A DNA stretch of 62,440 nt from an uncultured Candidatus Actinomarina sp. (GCA_902599555.1 CACKFQ010000005.1:1-62440), one strand, 5' to 3'. Counted from the first letter of the stretch, positions 16,350 through 25,601 are shown. Translations and numbers: made by a program. Notes: generated by a model not told the origin, from the sequence alone.

Positions 16350-17789
16350 TTATTTAATTTTAGATTTATAAATTGGTTCCAAAATTTTGTATAATTCCGC
16401 ATTTGGAAGTTGTAACCACTTTTCAAATTCATCAATATAATTTTTGTAGTCTTTTCCAAATATATTTATAAAAGTGTTGGAAAAATTACCTTTATCAACA
16501 GTTTCCCAAAAATCATAAACCGACTGTTCTCCATTTTGGTGAACTAGATATGCCGTAAACCAACTTCCAATTCTATATGCCAAGTCAACTGTCTCACCTT
16601 GACTCCAAGAAATGTTGTAAAGCTTTTGACCATTTTCAAAGAATTGTGTTTTTCTAGCCATAGAGAAAGGACCATTACCCTCTAAAGCCCACTTCATCTC
16701 TTGTTTGAATTCGTTTAAATCTTTGGTGTATAGAGCAGCAAAAAAATCCGCATTGCCCTCACCCCACCAAGCTACGTCAGAATTGGGATCGTCCCCAGTT
16801 CTTCTTCCAAATTTTCTATCCACTTCCTCATAGTCCCTAGAAAAAATATTTGACATTTGGTAAATATGAAACACTTCGTGATAAGCCATTGTCTTATAAC
16901 CTTGATCTAAATTGTTTCCCCTTGGTGCCATTACCATAAAATAGTAACCTTCAACTGGTCCACTAGAATTAATTCCAGCACCACCATTTAATACATAGTT
17001 TTCATAGGTGTCTAAATTACACCATTCAGCAGAAGGGTATTTTTTCTGCTCTAAATGCTTGCAGTACTCACTATTAGTTTTTTTTCCTGCTTCTAGGTCA
17101 GCTCCTGTAATCATGAGATAAATTGCTTTAGCTTGAGATTTTCCATAATAATCTTTACCCATCCAAAGACTATATGCTTCATTTGTGTACTGGATGGTTG
17201 AATCTACTGTCTTCTGTGTGAGATCTTCTGTTGCAAAAACTGTCAAAACTTCTTCATCAATAAAGGGAGAGTCTGTTGTCTGCGAATATTGATTACCTCC
17301 GAATCTTTCAGAATACATATCAGCGACTTCACCATATGTTTTTGGTACTTCAAAATATTTACTATTTAAAAATTCAAAAAAATCTGCGTACTCTTCTGTG
17401 AATGCAGAGGGGTACTCACTAAAATATTGATTTAAGCTATCTGTATATTTTTTCAGTTCTTCCGCGTAGCTAAATACTATTTCTAGGTTATCTCTGTATT
17501 TAAGTAAACACTCTTGAGATGTTGTTTCTATTTGAGTTGCATCTTCACAAAGTTCAGAAATTAGTTTTGTATTATAAATTTCAATAATATCGAAGTTTAC
17601 TGATGGAGGAGGAGGTGCTGATTGTGTATTGTTTTCCTGTGATTTCTTAAACTCTTCTTGGGTTTCATTCTGTTTTTCAGTCATTACATCCTTAGCTACA
17701 AGCATCTCTTCAGCAAAAGGGTCTAAGTCTGACTCTGCTGTGCCTCCGCACATTGACAAAATTAACAAAAGAATTAAATATTTTTTCAT
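16350..17789 (-). CDS. Lipoprotein with a HExxH metallopeptidase-like site
   Basis: 479 aa, not in a family I can name. Lipoprotein signal MKKYLILLLILSMCGG with lipobox LSMC. A low-complexity region (about 25-65, containing APPPPSV) follows. The segment TMAYHEVFHIYQMSN near 305 carries HEVFH, a zincin-type HExxH, and WWGEGNADFFAALYTKD about 45 residues later could give the third ligand (Glu) as in gluzincins. This suggests a surface-anchored metallopeptidase, by motif only. Its ATG overlaps the stop of a 45-aa membrane protein gene (ATGA). Confidence 0.7.
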   Translation of the reverse strand: MKKYLILLLILSMCGGTAESDLDPFAEEMLVAKDVMTEKQNETQEEFKKSQENNTQSAPPPPSVNFDIIEIYNTKLISELCEDATQIETTSQECLLKYRDNLEIVFSYAEELKKYTDSLNQYFSEYPSAFTEEYADFFEFLNSKYFEVPKTYGEVADMYSERFGGNQYSQTTDSPFIDEEVLTVFATEDLTQKTVDSTIQYTNEAYSLWMGKDYYGKSQAKAIYLMITGADLEAGKKTNSEYCKHLEQKKYPSAEWCNLDTYENYVLNGGAGINSSGPVEGYYFMVMAPRGNNLDQGYKTMAYHEVFHIYQMSNIFSRDYEEVDRKFGRRTGDDPNSDVAWWGEGNADFFAALYTKDLNEFKQEMKWALEGNGPFSMARKTQFFENGQKLYNISWSQGETVDLAYRIGSWFTAYLVHQNGEQSVYDFWETVDKGNFSNTFINIFGKDYKNYIDEFEKWLQLPNAELYKILEPIYKSKIK

Positions 17790-17923
17790 TCGTAATACTT
17801 ATTGTTGTAAAGAAGCCATCTCAAGGCAAATATAAAGATGGCTATAGAAAATAGCATTGTCATGTTTGGAAATAAATACAATAAAGTTATTGATCCAATT
17901 ATTGTTGCAAGTATCAGTAACAT
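17786..17923 (-). CDS. Tiny membrane protein, hypothetical
   Basis: 45 aa: MLLILATIIGSITLLYLF, then another hydrophobic stretch and a basic/polar end (LLYNNKYYE). Too short for most gene callers, but it fills the gap in a minus-strand row exactly: its ATG sits one base after the stop of the acyltransferase gene (TAACATG) and its TGA overlaps the ATG of the lipoprotein gene (ATGA). That tight packing is the main reason to believe it. Two short membrane helices, function unknown. Confidence 0.55.
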   Translation of the reverse strand: MLLILATIIGSITLLYLFPNMTMLFSIAIFIFALRWLLYNNKYYE

Positions 17924-17924
17924 G

Positions 17925-18590
17925 TTATTTTGAATCTGGTTTAAGAAAGGTTTTGTTTCTCCCTTGAACTAAGTGGTACCTTTCCATTAATGCGTGCTTA
18001 TCTGTCTCAACTGAGTCTGTTAGTTCTAGTTCATCCATTAACTCAAAACGTCTATTTTTATAATCTATCTTAGTTGGAACTATCGTAGCATTGAGGGCCC
18101 TCCCTATGTAGTGAAAACCAGTTTTAATAGTTTGGTTGGTTTTCATTTCACCCTCAACTGTTAAATATAAAATAAATTTATCTTTTGATTTAAGCTGTTC
18201 AATAACTTGTTGTGTTACTCCTGTTGATTTTGCCCTCCATACAGGTATTCCTCCAAAATTAAGGAGCGCTTTGTTTTGAATCTTTCCAAATGGATGTGGT
18301 ATTCCAAGCCTGTCAGGGTTTTTTTTGAAAGGAAGAGGCACAACTATTCGGGTAAACATAGAAACAGAACCTAAAAAATAAAACTTCAAATCAGTTGCTA
18401 AGCAAACTATGTATGCATAAATTGCATCAAACGTAGAAGAATGTGGGGCAGATGCAATAATTATTCTTTTTTCGTCAGGTAAGCTTCCTACGATATCCCA
18501 ATTAACGAGTTTTAAAAGAAACCTTCCGATAGGCCCAAGTATCTTTCTTTTCTTGTTTGGGTGATTCTCGGTTTTAACGATTTGACTCAT
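17925..18590 (-). CDS. PlsC-type acyltransferase
   Basis: 221 aa. ASAPHSSTFDAIYAY near 47 gives the H-x4-D catalytic motif, and the second motif region shows FGGIPVWRAKS, then LYLTVEGEM near 145 where family members have a P/V-E-G-T/M. Probably moves acyl chains onto lysophospholipids at the membrane. It resembles the gene at 52041-52709 over most of its length, so the two are likely paralogues. It sits between the MFS gene and the tiny membrane gene in a minus-strand row. Confidence 0.8.
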   Translation of the reverse strand: MSQIVKTENHPNKKRKILGPIGRFLLKLVNWDIVGSLPDEKRIIIASAPHSSTFDAIYAYIVCLATDLKFYFLGSVSMFTRIVVPLPFKKNPDRLGIPHPFGKIQNKALLNFGGIPVWRAKSTGVTQQVIEQLKSKDKFILYLTVEGEMKTNQTIKTGFHYIGRALNATIVPTKIDYKNRRFELMDELELTDSVETDKHALMERYHLVQGRNKTFLKPDSK

Positions 18591-18599
18591 AACTTAATG

Positions 18600-19877
18600 C
18601 TAATGATTTGTTATGTCTTTAACCTGTCTTGAGAGATTTCTTAAGTTTTTATTATTTAGATTTAAAATCCATACGCCAACATAAACCGCGCCAACCAAAA
18701 AGAACAAAAATGCATACCCTCTGCCAGGCCCTGTACCGACAAGTGGGGAAAGAAGATCTGCGTTATCAGGAAAAAAAGTGAACTCTAAATAATCTCCAAG
18801 TGGACCAGCAATTAATACACCTAGTGGTCTCAACATTTGAGCAATAGTACCTCTAAGTGCTAAAGCTCTGCCACGAATATCTTCAGTAGTTATTGCTAGC
18901 CATGCACCAGAAGAAACTGTGTATTGCACTGTTCCACTAACACCACCAATTACTCCATGTATACATAAAAGAAAAATGCTTGGTCTTATAGATCCTATAA
19001 TCAGACTTAACCCACCAAGAAGACCACAATATATTGCAACTTTTAAGTTTCCTTGAAGCCAGTCTGATAAGCGTAATGAAATAATTGAACCAAAAAGGAA
19101 GGCTAGTCCGATACTGGACTCTACAAGTCCAAGACCAGTTGCATCTGTAAAGCTTAGAATCATTGGAGGAAGTAAAACTTGTGTAAACCCCCAAAGAAAA
19201 TTACAAATTGACAAAATAAGAACTAAGGTAAGAAGCCCTTTTTGTTTTTTAAGCCAGTTATAAGCTTCTATTAAATCAAAATAAACATTTTTAACACTCA
19301 TCTTGCTTTTTGTTTCTACTTTTTTGCTTTTGAACAAAGTAATTGTTGCTATACCAAACAAACATGTAATTACGTCAACAAGTATTACTCCCGTCAAACC
19401 AAAGAAGGAATAGATGAATGCACCTCCAATAGGTCCAATAAGAACAGAGATTGCTTCCGCGCTTTCAAATAAAGCTGATACTTTTGTTACTTCATTCTTT
19501 TTTACAACATCACCCAAAAAAGCACTCCAGGTTGTCCAATGAGCAATTTCAAAAATACCAAAAGCTAATGCAAAAGGAATCAAAAGAGGTAGTGTCAATA
19601 TATCGTTTAAGGCAAAGTAGCCAATAACGCACATCAACACAGCGATTATTAAATCAAAAATAATTATTAGTTTTTTTCTTGGAAATCTATCTGCAAGCAC
19701 TCCGCCAAATGGACCTGTTATCACTCCAACAATTGCAACAATAAATAAAATAGTTGAAAGCGCACTAGCTTTTCCAGTTGTTTCATAAATCCAAACTCCT
19801 ATCGCAAAAAAAGACATAGCAGAACCTGTCCAAGAAACAGTTTGTCCGAACCAGAGAAGGTAAACTTTTTTACTCAT
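18600..19877 (-). CDS. MFS transporter, exporter type
   Basis: 425 aa from the ATG at 19877 (MSKKVYLLWFGQTVSW); an upstream in-frame start nine codons earlier is less likely. About 12 membrane helices. The loop between helices 2 and 3 carries GVLADRFPRKKLI (MFS motif A, about 63-75). The organisation matches the EntS/drug-efflux type (DHA3), which exports siderophores, macrolides and similar compounds. The C-terminal region has an unusual loop with FFPDNADLLSPLVGTGPGR. The compound carried is unknown. It heads the row 18.6-16.3 kb. Confidence 0.9.
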   Translation of the reverse strand: MSKKVYLLWFGQTVSWTGSAMSFFAIGVWIYETTGKASALSTILFIVAIVGVITGPFGGVLADRFPRKKLIIIFDLIIAVLMCVIGYFALNDILTLPLLIPFALAFGIFEIAHWTTWSAFLGDVVKKNEVTKVSALFESAEAISVLIGPIGGAFIYSFFGLTGVILVDVITCLFGIATITLFKSKKVETKSKMSVKNVYFDLIEAYNWLKKQKGLLTLVLILSICNFLWGFTQVLLPPMILSFTDATGLGLVESSIGLAFLFGSIISLRLSDWLQGNLKVAIYCGLLGGLSLIIGSIRPSIFLLCIHGVIGGVSGTVQYTVSSGAWLAITTEDIRGRALALRGTIAQMLRPLGVLIAGPLGDYLEFTFFPDNADLLSPLVGTGPGRGYAFLFFLVGAVYVGVWILNLNNKNLRNLSRQVKDITNH

Positions 19878-19933
19878 ACAAGAATATAATGATATCGAAA
19901 GCAAATAATTAACTTATAACTTTAAGGGTAAAG

Positions 19934-20953
19934 ATGCAAGATTGGGTTAAAACAGTACCGAAAGCTGTTCTTCATGATCACTTAGATGGTGGTTTGAGAG
20001 TTGAGACTTTGATTGAACTTGCTAATGAACAGGGATACCAAAACCTGCCTTCAAACAATCACAATGAGTTAAAAAAGTGGATTCAACCAAAACCTGACAA
20101 ATCTCTAGCAATAAATTTAGAAGCGTGGGATCACACTATTGGAGTTATGCAAGATCAAGACTCAATTTATAGAGTCACAATGGAAGCATTGGAAGATTTA
20201 TCTAATGATGGTGTAGTTTATGCAGAACTTAGGTTTGCACCATTGGTGCATACTTTTAAAGGTTTAAGTACTGCAGAGATAATTAATTCGGTAGTAAACG
20301 GAATAAAAGATGGCATGGAAAAGTTTGATGTTGTTGCTGGAGTTATTTTATGCGCAATGAGGCAAGAACAAAATTCTTTAGAGGTAGTTAATTTATGTAT
20401 TGAACATAAAGATGTTGTTGGTTTTGATCTTGCTGGCCCTGAAGTAGGATTTTCGGTACTCAACCATAAAGAAGCTTGTGCTTTGGCGGTTGAAAATAAT
20501 ATTAATGTAACACTACATGCCGACTGGGAGGTACCTGAGGGAATTAAAGAAGTAGTTCTGCACTCAAAAGCAAAAAGAGTTGGGCATGGTTCTCAAATTA
20601 TAAATGATATATCTTTTGAGAATGGATCTATTAGATTTAAAAATGATGCTGCAAAATATGTTTTTGACAACAAAATCGCCCTTGAAATTTGTCCAACCTC
20701 TAATGTACAGTGTGGTGCATATTCTAATGTTTCGGAACACTCTTTTGGTGAGCTATACACTGCTGGTTTTAATGTAACTATAAATACAGATAATCGACTA
20801 ATGAGTGATATAACAATGTCAGAAGAAGTAAGTAATGTAGTTGAATCATTTGGTTTAGGTGAAAAAGATATTCTCAGTATCACAAAAAATACTATCGATG
20901 CTGGGTTTGTTGGGCAAGAGTTAAAGAGCAAGGCGTTAGAAAAACTTTCCTAG
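19934..20953 (+). CDS. add: Adenosine deaminase
   Basis: 339 aa, family length. Metal-binding HDHLDGG at 15-21, LHADWE near 199 (His and the catalytic-region Glu variant of HAGE), RVGHGSQI near 220 and NTDNRLMSD near 287 with the metal-binding Asp pair. It deaminates (deoxy)adenosine to inosine, feeding the nucleoside hydrolase and phosphorylase route encoded nearby. The HADWE and NTDNR variants are a little off the classical HAGE/NTDDP, so a related amidohydrolase specificity such as adenine deaminase remains possible. Confidence 0.88.
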   Translation: MQDWVKTVPKAVLHDHLDGGLRVETLIELANEQGYQNLPSNNHNELKKWIQPKPDKSLAINLEAWDHTIGVMQDQDSIYRVTMEALEDLSNDGVVYAELRFAPLVHTFKGLSTAEIINSVVNGIKDGMEKFDVVAGVILCAMRQEQNSLEVVNLCIEHKDVVGFDLAGPEVGFSVLNHKEACALAVENNINVTLHADWEVPEGIKEVVLHSKAKRVGHGSQIINDISFENGSIRFKNDAAKYVFDNKIALEICPTSNVQCGAYSNVSEHSFGELYTAGFNVTINTDNRLMSDITMSEEVSNVVESFGLGEKDILSITKNTIDAGFVGQELKSKALEKLS

Positions 20954-21052
20954 TTAAGTGTTCTTTTTTTTTAAAACCTATTACTTAAGAATGTAATGGA
21001 TAAATTTGAAAAATAATGAAATCAGTCATAAGTTGTATATAGAGACTAAAAA

Positions 21053-22009
21053 ATGATAAGTAAAGAAGCTCAGGAAAGTATAAAAAGATACAAACAGTTT
21101 GCATCTTTCATTAGCTCTTTCTACAGAACCCCAAGTGAGATAAGCGCATGGAGAATTGGTTTTTTTAGGTGGTTTATAAATTTACAAGGGGTAATCGGTC
21201 CAAAAGCAAAAGGGACTCTAAAGGAAGAAGTTATTTTAGGAGGAGTTAGAACCCTAAAAATTTCAACACCTAATTCAGACCCTGAGAGAATTTTTTTATA
21301 TTATCACGGTGGTGGCTACTCAATGGGAAGCCCTAAATCACACTACTCATTAGTAAGCTATTTGGCAGATATTTCAAAAACAACAGTTTATGTCCCTGAC
21401 TATAGGCTTGGTCCAGAAAACAAATATCCTGCTCAATTAGATGATGGAGTAAGTACATATTTAAGCTTGATAAATGACTTTGGGTACTCACCGAATCAAA
21501 TTGCTATTGGTGGTGACTCTGCTGGTGGAAATTTAGCTTTGATAACTTTACTAAAACTTAAGAAACTCGGCGTTGACCTGCCATCCTCATTAGCACTCCT
21601 TTCTCCTTGGGCTGATCCTTCTGGTTCGGGTGAATCATACAATGATGATATGGCGGATAGAGATATTTTACTTGGACCAATAATGAAGAATGTATGGAAA
21701 AATAATGACGAACTCTATCACTTTTATATTGATGAAGAAGATGTTGATAAACAAAATGAATTAATGTTTCCCTTAAGTGGAAACTATCAGAACTGTCCAC
21801 CGATAATGATACAAGTTGGAACAGAAGAGCTTTTACTATCTGACTCTCAAACGCTGAAAAAACTTCTGGAGAGGGACGGCTGTAAACATGAATATTTTGA
21901 GTGGGAGGGCATGTATCACGTTTTTCATATTGATGTAAAAATGCCTGAAACTATACAAGCTTTTAATCAAATTGGTAGTTTTTTAGAAAAACATTTACCT
22001 AAAAAATAA
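21053..22009 (+). CDS. Alpha/beta hydrolase, hormone-sensitive-lipase family esterase
   Basis: 318 aa. The oxyanion loop YYHGGGYSMGSPKSH (HGGG, about 84-98) and the nucleophile elbow GGDSAGGNLAL (about 153-163) define the HSL family. The segment VGTEELLLSDS near 255 carries the acid, and YHVFHI near 290 the catalytic His. Such enzymes hydrolyse short-chain esters of varied substrates. Fifteen bases separate it from the following NAD-epimerase gene, suggesting one transcript. Confidence 0.9.
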   Translation: MISKEAQESIKRYKQFASFISSFYRTPSEISAWRIGFFRWFINLQGVIGPKAKGTLKEEVILGGVRTLKISTPNSDPERIFLYYHGGGYSMGSPKSHYSLVSYLADISKTTVYVPDYRLGPENKYPAQLDDGVSTYLSLINDFGYSPNQIAIGGDSAGGNLALITLLKLKKLGVDLPSSLALLSPWADPSGSGESYNDDMADRDILLGPIMKNVWKNNDELYHFYIDEEDVDKQNELMFPLSGNYQNCPPIMIQVGTEELLLSDSQTLKKLLERDGCKHEYFEWEGMYHVFHIDVKMPETIQAFNQIGSFLEKHLPKK

Positions 22010-22023
22010 AGAAGCGGGGAATT

Positions 22024-23013
22024 TTGGGTATAGCTTTAATAACTGGTGGATCTGGGCATGTTGGTGCAAATTTAGTCAGAGAACTGAGCTCAAGAGGTTA
22101 CGAAGTAAGATGTATTGATTTTGATAATGACCATAGAGCATTTGAGGGATTTAATGTTGAACTTGTTAAAGGAAATATTATCGATATCAGCACTTTAGAC
22201 AATGCGTTTAAAGATGTTGAAGTAGTCTTTCACACTGCTGCGGTAATTAGCTTAGACAGAAAAGATAAAGATTTAATAAGGTCTGTAAATGTTGGTGGTA
22301 CAGAAAATGTTTGTGAGATGTCTTTAAGACATGGTGTAAAAAAATTAATACATTTTTCTTCTGTAGATGCATTTGTTAGAGAGCCGTTAGAAGATCCTTT
22401 GTATGAAAATCGTTCATTAGTTACAGATCCAAATGCTGTTCCTTACGATCTATCAAAAGCTGACGCTCAAAGAATAGTTTTAGAGTATTGTGACAAAGGG
22501 CTTAATGCTTCTATTATTCATCCATCGGGTATCTTTGGTCCCAATGATTTTAAACCAAGCTTGTTTGGACAAGAGTTCATCAACATTGCTAACGGAAAAA
22601 GACCTTACAATATCAACGTTGGATATGACTACGTTGATGTTAGAGATCTATGCAAAACATCAGTTGACTGTATTGACAAAGGAGAGATTAAGCAAAATTA
22701 TATAGTTGGTGGCAATTATATGGATTTTGTTTATATGTCTGAAGTAATGTCTGAAATACTAAATAAAAAATTAATTAGAAGCACTCTTCCTTTTGGCTTT
22801 ATATACATGTCCCTACCGGGTTCGTATATATCCTCACTTATTAAAAAAACTCCAAGGGCTATCACTATGGATTCAATTCATACAATAAAAGTTCAAAATA
22901 AGAATATCCCAAGTAGTCTTTCAAGAGAAAAACTAAATCACAATCCAAGACCCGTAGAAGAAACAATACAAGATACTATTGAGTTTTTTCAAAAAAGAGG
23001 TCTCATTAATTAA
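22024..23013 (+). CDS. NAD-dependent epimerase/dehydratase family protein
   Basis: 329 aa from a TTG start (GIALITGGSGHVGANL) with a GCGGGGA Shine-Dalgarno. Extended SDR: GGSGHVGANLVREL (8-21) binds NAD(P), VFHTAAVISLD near 70, catalytic HFSSVDAF near 112 and the YDLSKADAQ (Y-x-x-x-K) motif near 140. The resemblance to 3-beta-HSD or dihydroflavonol-reductase-like proteins suggests sterol-, terpenoid- or sugar-type alcohol oxidoreduction; the substrate is unknown. Lies between the esterase and trhO in a tight plus-strand group. Confidence 0.88.
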   Translation: MGIALITGGSGHVGANLVRELSSRGYEVRCIDFDNDHRAFEGFNVELVKGNIIDISTLDNAFKDVEVVFHTAAVISLDRKDKDLIRSVNVGGTENVCEMSLRHGVKKLIHFSSVDAFVREPLEDPLYENRSLVTDPNAVPYDLSKADAQRIVLEYCDKGLNASIIHPSGIFGPNDFKPSLFGQEFINIANGKRPYNINVGYDYVDVRDLCKTSVDCIDKGEIKQNYIVGGNYMDFVYMSEVMSEILNKKLIRSTLPFGFIYMSLPGSYISSLIKKTPRAITMDSIHTIKVQNKNIPSSLSREKLNHNPRPVEETIQDTIEFFQKRGLIN

Positions 23014-23030
23014 TATTTAAGATATAAAAT

Positions 23031-23867
23031 ATGGCTGTGAATAAAAACTCCGTTGTGAATATCGCTGGCTATAAGTTTGAGCCTTTGGTTGATCCGATTA
23101 ATCTAGTATCTCTTTATCAAAAAAAGTGTGATGAACTTAAGTTAAAAGGAACAATGCTAATTAGTAAAAACGGTATTAACTTTTCTCTTGCCGGTACTCA
23201 GCAAGCTACAGACACAATTGTTGCTTTTCTTGAAGAAGACAATAGATTTTTAAATATTCCACTTAAAGTAACTTACAGCGAGACACAGCCATTTAGAAGA
23301 ATGAAAGTTCGACTAAAAAAAGAAATTATCTCTCTTGGTCGTAAAGACATTAATCCAAGAGAGTTTACTGGAGAGAGAATATCACCACAAGACTTGAAAA
23401 ATCTTTTAGACAACAAAGAAGATGTTCTTGTACTCGATACTAGAAATGAATATGAAACTAGAGTAGGTAAGTTTGAAAATGCCATTGATTTAAATCTTGA
23501 TACTTTTAGAGATTTCCCTGAAGCAATTGAATCTCTTCCAGAAGAGTACAAAGATAAACAAATCGTTATGTACTGTACAGGTGGTATTCGTTGTGAGAAA
23601 GCCTCTGCAGTTATGATGAAAGCTGGGTATGCAGATGTAAAACAACTAGAGGGTGGTGTCCTTGATTATTTTAAAGAGACTGGTGGAGAGTACTGGGAGG
23701 GTGATTGTTTTGTCTTTGATGAACGTGTAGCTTTGGATACAGATTTAAATGAGACAGATTATATTTACTGTTATATATGTAGAGAGCCGTTGTCAGCTGA
23801 GGAAAAAGCCTCTCCAGATTTTAAAATTAACGAGTACTGTCCGTACTGTATAAAAAAGACGATTTAG
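23031..23867 (+). CDS. trhO: tRNA uridine(34) hydroxylase (rhodanese family)
   Basis: 278 aa. An N-terminal ferredoxin-like domain (about 1-95) with KGTMLISKNGINFSLAGT and QPFRRMKVRLKKEI, then a rhodanese domain with LDTRNEYETRVGKFENA near 135 and the active loop MYCTGGIRCEKAS (Cys, about 180-192), then VFDERVALD and a C-terminal Cys-rich end. This is the YceA/TrhO architecture. The enzyme makes 5-hydroxyuridine at tRNA position 34, the same wobble base region that queuosine modifies in other tRNAs. Confidence 0.92.
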   Translation: MAVNKNSVVNIAGYKFEPLVDPINLVSLYQKKCDELKLKGTMLISKNGINFSLAGTQQATDTIVAFLEEDNRFLNIPLKVTYSETQPFRRMKVRLKKEIISLGRKDINPREFTGERISPQDLKNLLDNKEDVLVLDTRNEYETRVGKFENAIDLNLDTFRDFPEAIESLPEEYKDKQIVMYCTGGIRCEKASAVMMKAGYADVKQLEGGVLDYFKETGGEYWEGDCFVFDERVALDTDLNETDYIYCYICREPLSAEEKASPDFKINEYCPYCIKKTI

Positions 23868-24049
23868 TCGTCACCGAAGAACATTTGATTTCCACCATAC
23901 GGGATATGTTCATCTTTTTCATAAATTTCAACAAATCTAGCTTTTAATTCGATTACTTTATCGATTATGCCTTTTTCTTTTAAATAATTGTATGGAGCTC
24001 TGAAAACTCTATCTTCTATCTCTAGAAATTTATTTACTTTGTCTTTCAT
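23864..24049 (-). CDS. Small hypothetical protein
   Basis: 61 aa, not recognised: charged helical protein (DKVNKFLEIEDRVFRAPYN ... IPYGGNQMFFGDD). It overlaps the end of trhO by 4 bases, tail to tail. The composition is coding-like, but there is no clear Shine-Dalgarno, so only moderate confidence that it is expressed. Confidence 0.5.
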   Translation of the reverse strand: MKDKVNKFLEIEDRVFRAPYNYLKEKGIIDKVIELKARFVEIYEKDEHIPYGGNQMFFGDD

Positions 24050-24179
24050 AGTGTTATAAAAATACAGTGTTTTGAAATTTATCAGTAATTTTTAGTGTTA
24101 AATTTTCGTTAACAAAGGTTTAACAACTAAATATGCAGGGTTTTAGGGGTTTTGATATCCTAAAAAAAGGAGGTAAATA

Positions 24180-24533
24180 ATGGAAGCAATGACAGTGTCT
24201 GTTAGTAAATTTAAGGAACATAGTGCTGAAAATTATGAAGCATGGAAAGAAATTTGGACTGAATACTCCAAAGAGTTTGTTGAAGCAACAGATGTTAAAT
24301 ACTACTGGGGCTATCAAGAGCAAGAAGACGGTGTGTATTATTTCTCAGTAAATATGTTTCCCTCAGTTGAAAAACGAGAGGCCTGGGGAGCTACATATGA
24401 CTTAGAAGAAGGTCAAAAAGAGTTCAACAGATTGTTTGAAGAAAAAACCGGTATTAGCGCTGAGGAAGCAGAGGAAGGTAAAGAAATGGAAATTAACCTT
24501 TATGGTATGGCTGTTTCTTTAACTAATGAATAA
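24180..24533 (+). CDS. Hypothetical protein, possibly dimeric alpha/beta barrel-like
   Basis: 117 aa, not assigned. A near-perfect AAGGAGG stands six bases before the ATG, among the strongest ribosome sites in the window and in contrast to the many leaderless genes, so high expression is likely. The sequence (TVSVSKFKEHSAENYEAW; DGVYYFSVNMFPSVEKREAW) has the strand/helix rhythm and Trp placement of small ferredoxin-like dimeric proteins. Four bases separate it from the DUF4345-like gene, so they form an operon. An imperfect hairpin TTTTAGG/CCTAAAA lies just upstream (about 24141-24167). Confidence 0.65.
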   Translation: MEAMTVSVSKFKEHSAENYEAWKEIWTEYSKEFVEATDVKYYWGYQEQEDGVYYFSVNMFPSVEKREAWGATYDLEEGQKEFNRLFEEKTGISAEEAEEGKEMEINLYGMAVSLTNE

Positions 24534-24536
24534 CTT

Positions 24537-24926
24537 ATGAAGCTATTTATACGAGTCAATGTAATTGGTATTTCAGTATTTGGATTTACTGTTGCAGTTG
24601 CATTGCTCGTATTTAATAATCAGTTTTTTGACTTTGTTGGCATCACTGTCTCTGAAAACTATGCTTTAAATCAAATAAAAGCAGATCTTGGTGGTATTTG
24701 GATATTAGTTGGTATTTCACCACTTCTCTGGCTAAGAACAAAAGATAATTTCTGGATAAGAATTCTTTTTGTCACTTTAGGATTTGTAATGATTGCAAGA
24801 GTAATTAGCTTTGTGCAAGAAGGACTTCATCCAATTTCTATTGTGTTACTAATTGGTGAGGTGTGGCTGTTTTTATTTACTAGATACATCTTAAAAAAAT
24901 ACCCAGAGGCAACTTTTTTTAACTAA
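24537..24926 (+). CDS. DUF4345-like small membrane protein
   Basis: 129 aa with four membrane helices. Features recalled from DUF4345 proteins are visible: a first helix, then NYALNQIKADLGGIWILVG, in which the A-x-x-G-G pattern starts helix 2, and an even spacing of the remaining helices to the short charged tail KKYPEATFFN. Function unknown. It is the last gene before the accessory block: its stop overlaps, tail to tail, the stop of the HTH gene at 24923. Confidence 0.65.
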   Translation: MKLFIRVNVIGISVFGFTVAVALLVFNNQFFDFVGITVSENYALNQIKADLGGIWILVGISPLLWLRTKDNFWIRILFVTLGFVMIARVISFVQEGLHPISIVLLIGEVWLFLFTRYILKKYPEATFFN

Positions 24927-25339
24927 TCAAACTTAATCTTCACTTTGATGGGTTCCTTTGTCTGAACTGCTTTTTCTAATTCTCTTTTTTGACTTTGATA
25001 GTCATCTACTTGAACATTTTTAATAAGTGGATTGAAAGTTTTTAAAATTTTTAATGCGTCTTCAAAGCTTAAGTTCTCTACTTCCTGTTCGATGCGAAGC
25101 AGTGCTGCGCTGTAAATATTTGTTGCTTTTTTAACAATATCTGAAGACTTTTGTTGTGATATCTCAAAATATGCTTTTTTCACATGCGGCCTTCGAAGAG
25201 TTCTGTATATCGTGCTTGGATTGACCTTAAGTTTTTGTGCGATATCGGACTGTATCATGCCGCTAAAATACATTTCTACAATGTCTATCTCTCTCTGCGA
25301 GAGAGGTTTGTTTACAACTTTATCTATATCTTTACACAT
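24923..25339 (-). CDS. Helix-turn-helix protein, phage terminase small subunit-like
   Basis: 138 aa. An N-terminal HTH region (about 14-55: LSQREIDIVEMYFSGMIQS then DIAQKLKVNPSTIYRTLRRP) is followed by a helical region and a basic C-terminus (KVKIKFD). The layout, DNA-binding HTH then an oligomerisation helix, resembles phage terminase small subunits, but no large subunit or portal gene is present, so it may be a domesticated DNA-binding protein or a regulator. A GGGAGA site precedes the ATG. Last gene of the one-strand accessory block. Confidence 0.6.
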   Translation of the reverse strand: MCKDIDKVVNKPLSQREIDIVEMYFSGMIQSDIAQKLKVNPSTIYRTLRRPHVKKAYFEISQQKSSDIVKKATNIYSAALLRIEQEVENLSFEDALKILKTFNPLIKNVQVDDYQSQKRELEKAVQTKEPIKVKIKFD

Positions 25340-25391
25340 ATAGAGTATTCTCCCGGAAAGAAAGTTGATTTAAGGTATTTCCGAGGTTTTT

Positions 25392-25601
25392 TTAAATTTT
25401 ATTTTCTATGTTGTATTTACCAAAAATGATCAAATTTGATAAAACTATGTTGGTTGCTGTAATCTTTGCTTCGTCATTTATGTCTTCTTCTTGTTCTATG
25501 CATTTAATGATGTTGTTAATCATTCCAACTACTCGTGGGTTGTCTAGTTCCCACATCTCAGATTGTTTGCAGATTGCTTTTATAGTTTCTAAATCGATCA
25601 A
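25392..25601 (-). CDS. Small hypothetical protein
   Basis: 69 aa from a TTG start with AGGAG four bases upstream. Not recognised: acidic helical protein (ICKQSEMWELDNPRVVGM ... CIEQEEDINDEAKITAT). Part of the 24.9-30.2 kb block, all on the same strand and typical in size of phage-type small genes. Confidence 0.5.
   Translation of the reverse strand: MIDLETIKAICKQSEMWELDNPRVVGMINNIIKCIEQEEDINDEAKITATNIVLSNLIIFGKYNIENKI

Noticed and set aside
24923..25339. A complete prophage starting at the terminase-like gene
   Set aside because: No large terminase, portal, capsid, tail or integrase gene is recognisable in the neighbouring 5 kb.
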